64,000 nucleotides of DNA from the NCBI RefSeq assembly GCF_019649055.1, contig NW_026570348.1, positions 304,511 through 368,510 on the forward strand. The letters run 5' to 3'. Below the pieces are notes generated by a model, which saw only the letters and a list, made by a program, of their open reading frames with translations, was not told the origin of the DNA and made no database searches. Both the position numbers and the translations under genes were made by a program. Below, piece by piece: positions 22,749 to 32,030 of this stretch. The stretch's first letter is position 1. Every line of letters starts with the position of its first letter. The stretch is from Paramacrobiotus metropolitanus (lineage: Eukaryota > Tardigrada > Eutardigrada > Parachela > Macrobiotidae).

Positions 22749-23189
22749 ATGGAGACTTCAAAGCGGAGGGTTGTCTTAGATATTGATTGGTTTATCGCTG
22801 GCTCCCAACGGCTTATAAAACAGCTGGCATTTTGTGATTGCCCAACTAGTGTTAGCAGGTGCTACACATTCACCATTCCATCCCACTTTAATCGTTACCG
22901 CGTTGAATTTAGGAGCCAATCGCGTCACTCACACGGACTTGTCTGGCATAATCGTGGAGATTATTTATACTTGGACATCGCCAGGGCGATTCAGGATATG
23001 CTGGAGCTTATTGGTGAACGACCTGCGCGTTTGACGTTTTTGCCAAAGGATTGGAAAAGCAAAAGATTTTGGAAAATTATTTGCCTGAAGTGTTTAATCT
23101 TGAAGACATTGGGTGCCCGAAGTTTAAGGAGCTTACTTCATTACCACAAACAACGCTTTCAAAAGCGGAGACATTTGCAAATTGGCTGA
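22749..23189 (+). mobile_element. Polinton part: unrecognised plus-strand frame
   Basis: Opens METSKRRVVLDIDWFIAGSQ then RLIKQLAFCDCPTSVSRCYT. The D-I-D...K-Q-L-A pattern resembles the first strands of an RNase H-fold (DEDD exonuclease-like) domain and is echoed by ITELAISSVDF in the region at 15.7-16.65 kb. FLPKDWKSKRF lies further on. It shares the short divergent spacer with the ATPase gene and runs directly up to the TBP-like frame, so the two probably share a transcript. The fold suggestion is weak; looks at least partly decayed. Confidence 0.45.
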
Positions 23190-23717
23190 ATGGCGAAAAT
23201 AACTAACGTTGTTGCAACTGCTGACCTTGGCTGCGCAATTGACTTACCCAGCTTATCCGAACGCGCTCCGCTTGCTCATTATGCACCACATAAATTTTCC
23301 GGGCTTCTTCTCCGTTCCATTCGTCCTTACAAATCGCACTGCCAAGTGTACCGCAACGGCAAGATCACAGTTAATGGTGCAAAGTCCATCAGTGATGCTC
23401 TCGCGTTATTGGATCACTATTACCGGAAACTGCAAAAATACGGCTATCAAAAAGCATCGTTAAAGAATCCAAGAATTGTTAACATTGTCGCCACTTTCAA
23501 TTTTGGGAAATTTCTTAGTTTAGAGAAATTATACAACTCAATAAGAGCAAAAGCTGATGCCATGTTTGAACCTGAAATATTTCCGGCCATGCGAGTCCGG
23601 CTTCAAGGTTGTACGGCGATGATTTTCCATTCTGGAAAAATTAATTTATTAGGTGCAAAAGATGCTGATACTCTTCATACTGCTGAAAACGAATTGCGCC
23701 TGTTATTAGGAACCTAA
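23190..23717 (+). mobile_element. Polinton part: TATA-binding protein (TBP)-like gene
   Basis: One open frame of 175 codons forms both halves of the TBP saddle. Repeat 1 has ITNVVATADLGCAIDLPSL, HYAPHKFSGLLLR and GKITVNGAKS. Repeat 2 has IVNIVATFNFGKFLSLEKL, MFEPEIFPAMRVRL and AMIFHSGKINLLGAK. The match to eukaryotic TBP covers the minor-groove Asn in each repeat (TNVV, VNIV). Of the four DNA-kinking phenylalanines three are visible (HKF, EIF, MIF) and the fourth position is Tyr (CQVY). There is no N-terminal extension. TBP nucleates transcription complexes at promoters for all nuclear polymerases. Here it could drive the element's own genes or compete with host TBP; either is inference. Polintons are not generally known to me to carry TBP. 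It could be a host capture or a shared viral trait. Confidence 0.85.
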
Positions 23718-23719
23718 AT

Positions 23720-25040
23720 GCAGCAGTAAATAAAATTACAAAAAAAGCTATCGTTGCATATTTCTGTTACCTGGCATTACAAAGCATTAGTGCTAAATTT
23801 ATTAAGAAATGTAAAGAACGTTTACCCTTAAAAGTATCTGGTACATACTACATATACAGTGCAATACTGTACAATACATTACTCATTAATTATGATAATT
23901 AGATTTTATTACGAAATGTATTTTTTGTTATAAAAGCATTGAGCAAACATACAAGCATATAATAATAATTTTGTAATCAGGAAACTGCGGAATCAGCAAA
24001 TTACGCCATACCGTTGACAAGGTGGAAAAATTCTTTGAGAAGTTCAGGCCAACTTTTTCCACTCAAACCCTCGTAGTTTATAGCAGCCCCGAAACTATGT
24101 ACACATGACAAATACAGCATGGGTTACAACGTAATATAAACTAAAAACACTTGCTTCACTTACTTCGTGTACAAGAAATTCATAAATTCTGCAATTAGCG
24201 GAGTAATCGTTAACAGAAATGTGGCTTTGGCTCCAGTGGAAAAAATTTTGCAGCGACCCTGGCGGACTTTTTTCCAGTTGATCTGCACGCACGCATAAGC
24301 ATGCACGCAGTAGACTGCAAATAATTGTCAAAATTGATTACACACTACAGGCATAATGTACAGTAATAAAGAAGATAATATTCCATCGTACCTGTTAGTT
24401 TCCATGATTATATATGTATAAATAAATTGAGAATAGAGCAGCTAGTAATATCCACTGAAAAGTAATTATATTTCACTTACTATGCGTTGAAAGGCTTTGA
24501 CGAGCCAGATGCGTTAAAGTGCTCCTCCATAGTGTAAAAGAATGTAAACAACTTGTTGAATCAAGCAGTGAAAGTAAACCAATATAACTGTACAGTGTAC
24601 AGTAGTATCCATATAGTACAGTACCATCCATCCATCCGTACAGTACTCCAACCATTGGGCGCATGTCAAGTTTCACAATTATATATAAGCCGTGCACAAT
24701 CCAGTTAAGCAATTAAACTACTCGATAAGTTGACAAATAATTTGTATATTATAAGTGCGCAGCATTACTATAAGTGTTTTCAATCAATAAGAGACGCGCA
24801 TGGTATGCAGCACCATCGCTGACGAGCCAGTTGCGCTAATGTGCCAATGCCGCTCCATGCGGTAAAAGAATGTAAACAACCACTTGCACGGGTGCAACAC
24901 GGCTGCACAGGTAGCTGCATCTGGGCTGCGAGCATCCTTGAGGTATGCACAGCAGATGCACCAGCGTGTGTGTGTGATTATCAGTAAGTGAGTAAATTAG
25001 TTAGTGTACTTCTATACGTGTACATATGCAGTAATCATAT
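23720..25040. other. Polinton right noncoding flank
   Basis: About 1.3 kb between the TBP-like frame and the right terminal repeat with no convincing gene. It holds two diverged direct copies of about 75 bp (about 24,490-24,560 and 24,815-24,885). They share TTGACGAGCCAG / CTGACGAGCCAG and GTAAAAGAATGTAAACAAC. Confidence 0.6.
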
Positions 25041-25187
25041 GCTGCAGTTGTGCTGAATCATATGCTGCAGTTGGGAGCTGCAAGTACAAAGTACAACCGG
25101 GAATTGTAACTAGAAAGTCCAGCTCCCAACTCCAGTTTATGACGTAACCGACGCCATCTTATGTTTATACAGTATACTGTTTCTTCT
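25041..25187 (-). repeat. Polinton right terminal inverted repeat
   Basis: Inverted copy of 10,838-10,982. The outer 70 bp carry GTTTATGACGTAACCGACGC and end TTTATACAGTATACTGTTTC TTCT (outermost base 25,187). The internal CAGCTCCCAACT / GTTGGGAGCTG pair seen on the left is also present. Confidence 0.95.
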
Positions 25188-25709
25188 AACGTACTATTTT
25201 ATACAGACGGAATTGTCTTTTAGTTATAAACTGCTCTACAGCATTCTTTATTTTTAGTTTTATAGCTGGTTTTATGGCATAGCCCGCTCCGCTGTAAATT
25301 GAACTGTTTTGTAGCTTACCTTTAGACTCGGGGATTCGGATTTGTCGTTTTTAAATAAATCCGAGTAATAACAGCAATGTGTCTTGTTAGAAACCGTAAT
25401 TCTGTAAAAATTCAAACCTAAGATAGAACTTTAAGGAAATTCCGTTATAGAAACGCTAATCTGGATGAGAAATTCCAGTTCTTCGTGTTGTAACACGCAC
25501 GAAATTGGTACCATGGCAACCGCCCGTGTGTTGTTAAATGTTAGGGCAGTGGCAGTCACATAGTGCACAGCTGCTTCCGGTCTGCACAGCTGCGGTGTGT
25601 CAGCGGTTTTCCTGTTTAGTCTTGATTTTTACATTTTTAGCTGCAGCTTTTAAACTCTTCAGACCTTGGCCGTCATTTGCTCTGGTTTAAATCTCTGATC
25701 TTTCATACA
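25188..25709. other. Upstream region of the orphan gene at 25,710
   Basis: AT-rich flank, then a pyrimidine-rich segment with CACAGCTGC repeats (25,558-25,595) and several TTTAG tracts. Presumably it contains the promoter and 5' leader; no TATA box stands out at a sure position. Confidence 0.4.
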
Positions 25710-26501
25710 ATGGAGATGGAATTTTACAAATCAGAGCGCGGGCGTTTGATTTGCGCGGAACAGGATGATAAGAAACGCCGTAAGTTTGTCAAGTTCTCTG
25801 AATCTGTTGCGTATGTTTCCGCGAACCAGGAACACATCGCTGAGTTTGTGTACTTTTGGCGTTCCTTGGTTGGCCCGTATATTTCTATTTCGGAGCTCTG
25901 CAAGCTTTCTAATTCCGAAATCATGGCCTTAACTTTTGTAGAACCGGAGCCGTTGGATTTCGAGGCTCAGGTGGCTCTGGAGATTGAGAACATCCGCCAG
26001 TCGGAGTCGCAGATGTATTACTTGAAGATCGGGTTTATTCTGTATCCCGACACTCCAGTTCGACGTGAAGCATCTGAACGTCTGCGGAAGGAATGTGGTT
26101 TGCCATCCCTATTTAACCCGCCGGAAACTTCGCGTGAGCGTCATCAGCGCATGCTAGAACACAACAAGCGTGTGATGGAGGAGGAACTCTGTTGTGTTGA
26201 CTGCGAGAATAATGGTCCGGGTTCGTGTGGCCGTATTTTGTACACCTTGGATGATGACGAGCCTGTTCCAAATATCTGGGGATCTGGCAACCTCGAGGAC
26301 TGGAAAGAGCCAGACTTAGACGTGGATGACTGGTGGGCAGAGCACAAGCTCAATTTTAAAGACCCGATGGAATTCTTGCCTGTGGACATGCTGTGGGTGG
26401 ACGAAGACTTCGGCTCCGATCAGAAACCGAAGAAGAAGCGTAAGCACATCGTTGTGCAGCGTCACCCTCTGCGTGGCATTCCCCACAACTACTGGAAGTG
26501 A
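25710..26501 (+). CDS. Unknown acidic nuclear-type protein, 263 aa
   Basis: A single-exon ATG frame (MEMEFYKSERG) uninterrupted to 26,501. Features in order: a basic patch near residue 20 (DDKKRRKFVKF); aromatic helices around residues 40-60 (EFVYFWRSLVGPYISISEL); and a charged helical middle with SRERHQRMLEHNKRVMEEEL. A cysteine cluster (CCVDCENNGPGSC) follows. Next is a very acidic, tryptophan-rich segment (DWKEPDLDVDDWWAEH), then a classical nuclear signal (KPKKKRKH) near the C-terminus. Codon use and the open length argue for a real gene. I recognise no family. The four spaced cysteines might bind metal and the signal argues for nuclear residence, possibly regulatory. It lies 520 bp outside the Polinton end and could be host or element-derived. 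Confidence 0.7.
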   Translation: MEMEFYKSERGRLICAEQDDKKRRKFVKFSESVAYVSANQEHIAEFVYFWRSLVGPYISISELCKLSNSEIMALTFVEPEPLDFEAQVALEIENIRQSESQMYYLKIGFILYPDTPVRREASERLRKECGLPSLFNPPETSRERHQRMLEHNKRVMEEELCCVDCENNGPGSCGRILYTLDDDEPVPNIWGSGNLEDWKEPDLDVDDWWAEHKLNFKDPMEFLPVDMLWVDEDFGSDQKPKKKRKHIVVQRHPLRGIPHNYWK

Positions 26502-27145
26502 GGACTTTTGTTGATCGGCCGTTCGTGTGTTTAAATTGTGGTGTGAGATTTAACTCTGTATGAGCCCTTTTGTTGAATCTCTGCTGTTCTGTGCCCTTTT
26601 GTGCGTCTTTAATCATGTCTGAGCACAATATGCTTAATCATGTATAATTTTATAGCTGCTGCCTTTTAGCGTTTAAAACAAGTATTGTTTTGCTCTCCTC
26701 CCAGTTGTGATTGAGCCTACAGTTATGGCTCTGTTTTCCATGAATTTTGTACTGATGGAATGATCCGTAATTTTATAGCCTTTAAGTATTCTGTAAAAAG
26801 GAATTAAAAGCCTGTGGTAGTTACGATTTTATGAATTAAAAGTTGTAATTTGCTGAGTGTATATTCGTTTAATATACACACTCTAGCGAAATTGTTGACG
26901 GTGCTAAGAAGTGTTGCTGTAATACACACGCTCTGCCGTAGGCCGTGTGTTAACGGACTTCGCTGGTTACGAAGTATGCGGTCGCCAGCGTGGGCGGCTG
27001 TCAAACTCCTATCTTGAATGTATCCCAGTATGAGTTTTTATTTAAATTTAATTATTTACTATTACCGTGATCTAATTCCGCTAACTCTGCTGCTTTAAGT
27101 TTTATTTGCGGAATTCGTGATTTGCTCCCAATCGTTCGCATTATC
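26502..27145. other. 3' flank of the 25.7 kb gene and upstream of the next
   Basis: T-rich sequence with ATTAAAAG and AATTAAAAG near 26,800 that could serve as poly(A) signals. No exon is seen. Confidence 0.4.
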
Positions 27146-27328
27146 ATGACTCCTCCGGCAAGCGAGAGGAAGAAAGCGGCCAAGCAGGCGCTGGAGAACC
27201 GTGTTACGGCATGGACGGAGATTGTGGCGCAAAAGATGGCTGAACGCTCCGAAGCCCAACAACGTTTCGAGCGTGGCAGAATTGCCGTCAAGGAGGCTGT
27301 GTCTAAGCTCCCTCCAAAAACCCTGTGA
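27146..27328 (+). CDS. Unknown small helical protein, 60 aa
   Basis: An ATG frame reading MTPPASERKKAAKQALENRV, then QKMAERSEAQQRFERGRIAV, ending KLPPKTL. Apart from the proline-bearing ends it is one long, highly charged helix with little sign of a hydrophobic core. It may be a coiled-coil or nucleic-acid-binding peptide, or the first exon of a longer gene. An AATAAA lies at 27,656 downstream. GC content and codon use are like the neighbouring orphan genes and unlike the surrounding AT-rich spacer, which supports it being real. No family recognised. Confidence 0.45.
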   Translation: MTPPASERKKAAKQALENRVTAWTEIVAQKMAERSEAQQRFERGRIAVKEAVSKLPPKTL

Positions 27329-27859
27329 TGTGTTGTCCTTGGATAGACTTTTCGGAGGTGGACTTCGCGCAGTGATCCAGAGTACCTCCTGTTGTGAATG
27401 GACTGTGTGTAGTGCGTTACTTTAAGCGTACGGATTTTATGCGCGTCTATTCTTTCACCCTTATGATTGTACTTGCACGGGCTGATCTCATGGTCTGGAT
27501 CTTTTGGTTTTCCACTTTTTATCTTCGTTGAACTAGTTCGATCATTCTATCGTTTAGTTTTCCGTTTGACTAGTTTCGTACGGTCTGCAAATTATGGATG
27601 TTCCGTTGTATTCTGTTGCGGGCTCACTTGGTCATTTGTTAGGCGAGTTGCGAATTTAATAAAGTTTAAGTAGTCGCTGTCGCTGCTGTTGTCGGTAATT
27701 TTTGGACAATGTAACGTACGACCGCACGGGACTACACTTCCGTTGGGATATTGTGCTAGTTTTCATGTAGCTGGTTGCCCAGGTAGATTGCTCACTGGCA
27801 CATTCGCTATTGCCTCGTGTTCGTGTACGTTTTCGGTGTTGACGTTTTTCCAATATTTT

Positions 27860-29640
27860 ACGTAGAGCGACCCCGCTAGTATAGTAGAGGCTTCCGTTGC
27901 TTCGTCATTGGAGGTCGGAGGTTCCAGTCCACATAAAAACGCGATTTTGTAAATATCCTCATTTTTGGTTTTTATTTCATGAATCGTTATATTCTTATTC
28001 GTGGGATTTAATATGACGAATATTGGCTGAATCGCTGTTGAGAGGTGTTAACATGAATACTGCCAGCTGTGTTAGTAGTATTATTTTTGTCAATGACTCT
28101 TGTAGTCGAGTGGTCCAGTAAAGAGGACAATACCAGGCGAATCCGTTTACCTGTTGCTGGTCCTGGGTTCCAATCCCTAAAAATCAAAAAGCGTTTTCAT
28201 AGAACCTTCTTTTTCGTGTCTAAATTCTTGCATTTGTGGGTACTTACACGTTCGGTGTGATACTATTAATTTTTTATTAGTTTTCAACGAGCGGTGCTTA
28301 GTTGTACAGCCTTTACCGTGCGGATTTTGTTATTTTGCCGTGAGACTTCGTAGTGTAGTGGTTGTTCGCCTTGTCTCCGCTACGACTCGGTCAATTTAGG
28401 GCCTTGGGTTCAAAACCCTTACAAGTAATGCACATTTTCGTAAACCTTCTTTTTGGGTTTTATTTTTGTTATAATACCATCGAATATGCATTGCCGTTGA
28501 CCGTTCTAATTTTACGTTCCTCTCCGATGAGCAATTTCAAAAATGACTGTCGTAGAACAGCGTAGTATAGTGCTTTGCACCGTTGAACTGCAGCAATGGG
28601 GAAATGAAACGGTTGCGGGTTCAAGTCCCTTACAGCCAATTTGCAATTTTGAGAAACTTACTTTTTTTCGTCTCATATTTTTGTTCTCGTCTTGGGAAAA
28701 GTATTGACAAATAGCTCCCTGAATATTAGAATTAAACACAAAGAGCTGGGCGTAAAATTGTATATACACTCCATGGTTAACATTGCACTTGGCCGTCTGT
28801 TTGTCTGTATTCGAATGACTTTGTAGTTCAGTGGCTATGAATGATGGCCATTCGCCTCATGTTCTACCTCCTAAAACGGCTAGTCTTAATCTCAGGGTTG
28901 CATGCTGCATGTTAAAAACTACATTTTTCCTGCTCTATATTTTTGTACTTTTTTTTAAGCGTTAATGGTTTGCTGCCTTATTATAGCCAGGTTAAATATA
29001 CACGACATGGCGCTTTCGGTGTCCAACCTAACTCGGCTAAAGCGTAGAGCACCTTGTGGCGTAGTGGCTTGACTGAGAATCCATACCGACCCGCTTCTTA
29101 CAAAGTCTAGAGTTCGAAATCCTAAAAGTTAATCCGTTTAATTTAAAACCTTCTTTTTCGGTTTTATATTTTTATATCAATATGCAGTATTATGTTGGCT
29201 TCGAGATCGCTAATTTTACGGTCACTCCCGACGAGCGAATTTTAAGTTTAACTTCGCAGATTGTAGTGGCGTAGTGCACTGAACTGTTGAACCACAACAA
29301 CAGGTGCAATGAAGGTTGCGGGTTCGAAACCCCTTGAAATTAAATTGCATTTTCTGAAATCCTACTTTTTCGTGTCTATATTTTTATTGGCACTCTTGTA
29401 GAAATATTTCCGTTGCCGGCGCGAATTTTGCGATCATGATGGTAGTGAAATCTTAAACTTATCAGCTGCTTCAGTGGCGAATTTTTATTATATTGTGAAT
29501 TTTCGTAGTACGGCGCCTCTAGTGATTGCCAAATTAAAAGTCAAATGTGGCATAGCCATGCTAGCGTATGGGCAAGAGCAGGATTTAGTTGTCCACCTAG
29601 ATGCAAGGTTCAATCCTGCGTGAATACAAATTTTGCAAGT
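27860..29640 (+). repeat. Tandem array of eight tRNA-like (Pol III-type) units
   Basis: Eight units recur every 210-285 bp. Each has an A-box-like TRGTNTAGTGG and, 45-60 bp on, a B-box-like GGGTTCRAAACCC. B boxes start at 27,920 (GGTTCCAGTCC), 28,165 (GGGTTCCAATCCC), 28,406 (GGGTTCAAAACCC), 28,617 (GGGTTCAAGTCCC), 28,894 (weak), 29,109 (AGTTCGAAATCCT), 29,320 (GGGTTCGAAACCCC) and 29,605 (GGTTCAATCCT). Matching A boxes lie at 27,877, 28,101, 28,351, 28,563, 28,822, 29,055, 29,262 and near 29,546. About 25-35 bp after most B boxes comes CCTTCTTTTTCG or similar, a T-run that would end Pol III transcription, followed by TATATTTTT. The units are diverged from each other. This is either an old tRNA-derived SINE-like tandem family or an array of small noncoding RNA genes. 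No unit is a clean cloverleaf. Confidence 0.7.
28344..28427 (+). ncRNA. Best-preserved tRNA-like unit (tRNA-Val-like 5' half)
   Basis: Unit 3 of the array. CTTCGTAGTGTAGTGGTTGT closely resembles the acceptor/D-arm start of eukaryotic tRNA-Val, and TGGGTTCAAAACCC is a near-perfect B box with a T-arm-like stem. The anticodon region is not in the right place and the acceptor ends pair poorly, so it is not a working tRNA. A TTCTTTTTGGG stop-like tract follows. Transcription is inferred. Confidence 0.45.
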
Positions 29641-30055
29641 TTTAAAAGTTCCTTTCCATTCTTTTTACTTTTCTTTGGTGGTTCCTGTAACCTTGTTCCC
29701 AGGATGGAATATTACAATTGTTTTTAGCATTTGATTCACGGTTCCAGGTGTGATAATTGATTTTAAGCTGCTAATTTCTCACTCTGCATTGGAATTCACT
29801 GTTGTTACGGTTGCGCATTCTGTTACACCGATTTTATTGCGGTTATTCAAATGCTGCATAAATCCAAAATTAAAACTCGAATTAAGATCTGTCCGACCAG
29901 CAAAATTAATGACTATATGAGAATCTGTACGGAATTATGAGAATTGCCTGTTAAAACTTTGATGAGATTAATTCAACGAGATTAAAAGATTAAACGGAAG
30001 AAATAACAGTCGGCCGAATTTTAGAACAAATTATCAGATATGTTACAACCGCTGT
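29641..30055. other. Spacer between the tRNA-like array and the 30-31.4 kb gene
   Basis: AT-rich, with no open frame or repeat that I can name. Confidence 0.5.
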
Positions 30056-31413
30056 TTAATCCAGATCCAAGTTCTCCTCCGCAGTTTTCAAGTTGGCAAG
30101 ACGCTGTTCTAGAGCCTCACGGATATACGCGATATGTTTTGCATCCATGGTCGCTCGAGCTTTCAGCGTGTTTACCAGCGCTTTGCAGTTCTCCATAATG
30201 TCTTTTTCGCGCTCAACCTGCTGCAGTAATTTATCGATGGCATCCGGTTCAGCAGCGCTCACCTCAGCGCCAGGTCGTTCAGCTTTCTCCTTCATCTTCT
30301 GGCTTTTCTTTTCGGTGTCTGTATTCTTTGATCGGGGAACATATTTGGGACGGCCGCCCATAGCTTTCAGCTGAGTGAGCGTGATAATTGGTTCTCTCTC
30401 AATACGCCCGTCCTTGCTTGCCCGGATTACCAGATTTACGTTGGTGGTGTTGTTCTTCTCGGGCTCGATTGCGTCCAGCCGCTCCATGACGCCATCGACA
30501 ACCAAATCCCCGTCTTGTCCCACGTAACCGAAGCTGCAATCGGCAAAGTGTTGTTCTGTGTCTCTTCCGTTGACTGTCACCTTCATAGTACCCATTTTGA
30601 TATCTACAATTTAAATCACTTCGGTTAAAATTACGGAAGGCAAGGTGACTTGCAGTAGGCGGCGTTGTTGTGCTATTTTTAAGTGTAAGTATCAAGAATG
30701 CTACTTCGAAAAATACAGAAACACTCACTGATGGTCTGGGCCAGAGTGGTGCAGAGACAGCAGCCGCGAATGCTTCGTAGCCACAGGTCGATGCAACTGT
30801 TCACGAAAAGATTTCCGTAGACAACGACGACATGTTTCTGGTTAACCAGTTGGCGCAGCCCGCGCTCCAGCCAATAGTCCACGTCCTGCAGCTGTACGTC
30901 GAACGTACAGATCCAGTGTTGGATTTCGGTGCGTGACATGGCATATCGGCCGTGGTAGAGGATCACGCGAATCATCCGACGAAACTTGCTAGTTGTGTCG
31001 ATTACCTTCGTCTCTGGATCGCGGTTATTTTTCACTTCCTCGGCCACTTCGAGCACGAAACGTCCATCGCGGCTCATCTTCTTGAGCAAGATTCCAGCAT
31101 TTATAGCGTCGCCAAGGAAGAAATCCACTCGTTCTTCCGTGAAATCATCATGCATTTCCACAACGAATTTCTTGATAGATGACATGTCCACATAATATCC
31201 CGTAATGTCAGCCTCAAGAATGCACGCGTGGGCTGCCGTATGCATCGCCAATTGTCGACGGCTTCGGATGGTTTCGTTTGGCTGTAGAGGCTCTGCCATG
31301 GCAAACTGAACTGATTCGCGGGTTCGTCCCTTCCAGTATTCATAGTGGGCAATCGCATCCGTTTCGGGCGAAGGTAACGGCTCTCCAGCTGGTCCTACAG
31401 GCTGCGCTGACAT
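30056..31413 (-). CDS. Unknown two-exon gene, 410 aa
   Basis: Exon 1 runs from the ATG at 31,413 to 30,729 and exon 2 from 30,603 to the stop at 30,056. The 125-bp intron has donor A|GTGAGT and acceptor TTAAATTGTAG. The joined codon keeps frame (...LAQTI-N-IKMGTMKVT), and the total is 410 residues. The N-terminal half has a flexible Pro/Glu start and then a helical domain (ESVQFAMAEPLQPNETIRSR, FVVEMHDDFTEERVDFFLGD). A segment YAMSRTEIQHWICTFDVQLQ DVDYWLERGLRQLV follows that looks like a winged-helix-type three-helix bundle. The C-terminal half has a short beta-rich part, a basic linker with KYVPRSKN and EKKSQKMKEKAE, and a long coiled coil to the end. DNA or protein binding is plausible; no family is recognised. 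It is divergent from the gene at 32,031. Confidence 0.7.
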
Positions 31414-32030
31414 GATGCTCGGATGATTAGGAATGATTAAGATAAAATGTGGCGAACAGAAATAAAATGTGCTAGTAATAAAATGAAACAGAAAAACCGT
31501 CACCGTAAAAGGATAGATATTGTTGGGTTCCTCACTTTTCCATTAGTGAAGAACAGCTGATATTTCTCGTGCAATGTACCGGTATTTTGTCGCCTGTCAA
31601 CCGCCTTGACTTGACAGTGTGCTCGGAAACTGTGCAGTTTCCGGTCTGTGCTCCGAATATTTCCCAGCCGCGTGTTTTCATTTTGGCTTTCCTCTTTCGT
31701 ATCCCTTTAATCGTCATAATTTGTATGTTATATTAAAATTTGGTTTTGTGGTGGAAATTTACAAATCCTCGGAGAATTAATTGGTTTCCTGTGTGTTCTA
31801 CGCCAAAAGATCATAGTGGCTTCAAAATTCGCAAAAATCCACTTGTCGCCTGTCAACCGCCTCATGGTATACTTCGTGAATTTTGAGTTTTCGGTGTCGG
31901 TGCCAGTGCAGATTATCTGTTGTGCTTTTTCTCTGCACTCCAGTCCTTCCATTTTTCTGCAACAGCTGGTATTCGCTTGTTTTGTTTTCCTATCTTTTTA
32001 CGATTAATTTGTCACTTTTACGATTTGGGA
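31414..32030. promoter_or_regulatory. Divergent promoter region with a duplicated 19-bp motif
   Basis: About 620 bp separate the starts of two divergent orphan genes. TGTCGCCTGTCAACCGCCT occurs twice in the same orientation, at about 31,589 and 31,845. Further shared words (TTTTCGGTGTCGG / TTTCCGGTCTGTG, GTGCAG) follow each copy, which suggests an old local duplication of a promoter block. A regulatory role is inferred from placement. Confidence 0.45.

Larger units (their letters stand above)
10838..25187. mobile_element. Polinton (Maverick) element, 14.35 kb, fossil
   Basis: Terminal inverted repeats of about 145 bp bound the element, beginning AGAAGAAACAGTA and ending in its complement TACTGTTTCTTCT (5'-AG ends, as in Polintons). 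The outer 70 bp of the two ends differ at only a few sites. The contents match the family: protein-primed polymerase B, adenovirus-type protease, double-jelly-roll capsid protein, minor capsid proteins, retroviral-type integrase and FtsK/HerA-type ATPase. Most are on the minus strand, with two frames on the plus strand at the right end. It looks full length but not whole, with roughly ten interruptions, some of which could be introns. Several genes (major capsid, protease, TBP-like) are each a single open frame. Close similarity of the ends suggests a fairly recent insertion. I could not identify the expected 6-bp target duplication. Confidence 0.95.

Noticed and set aside
28344-29340. Functional tRNA genes
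   Set aside because: A and B boxes are good in some units, but anticodon and acceptor stems do not form proper cloverleaves.
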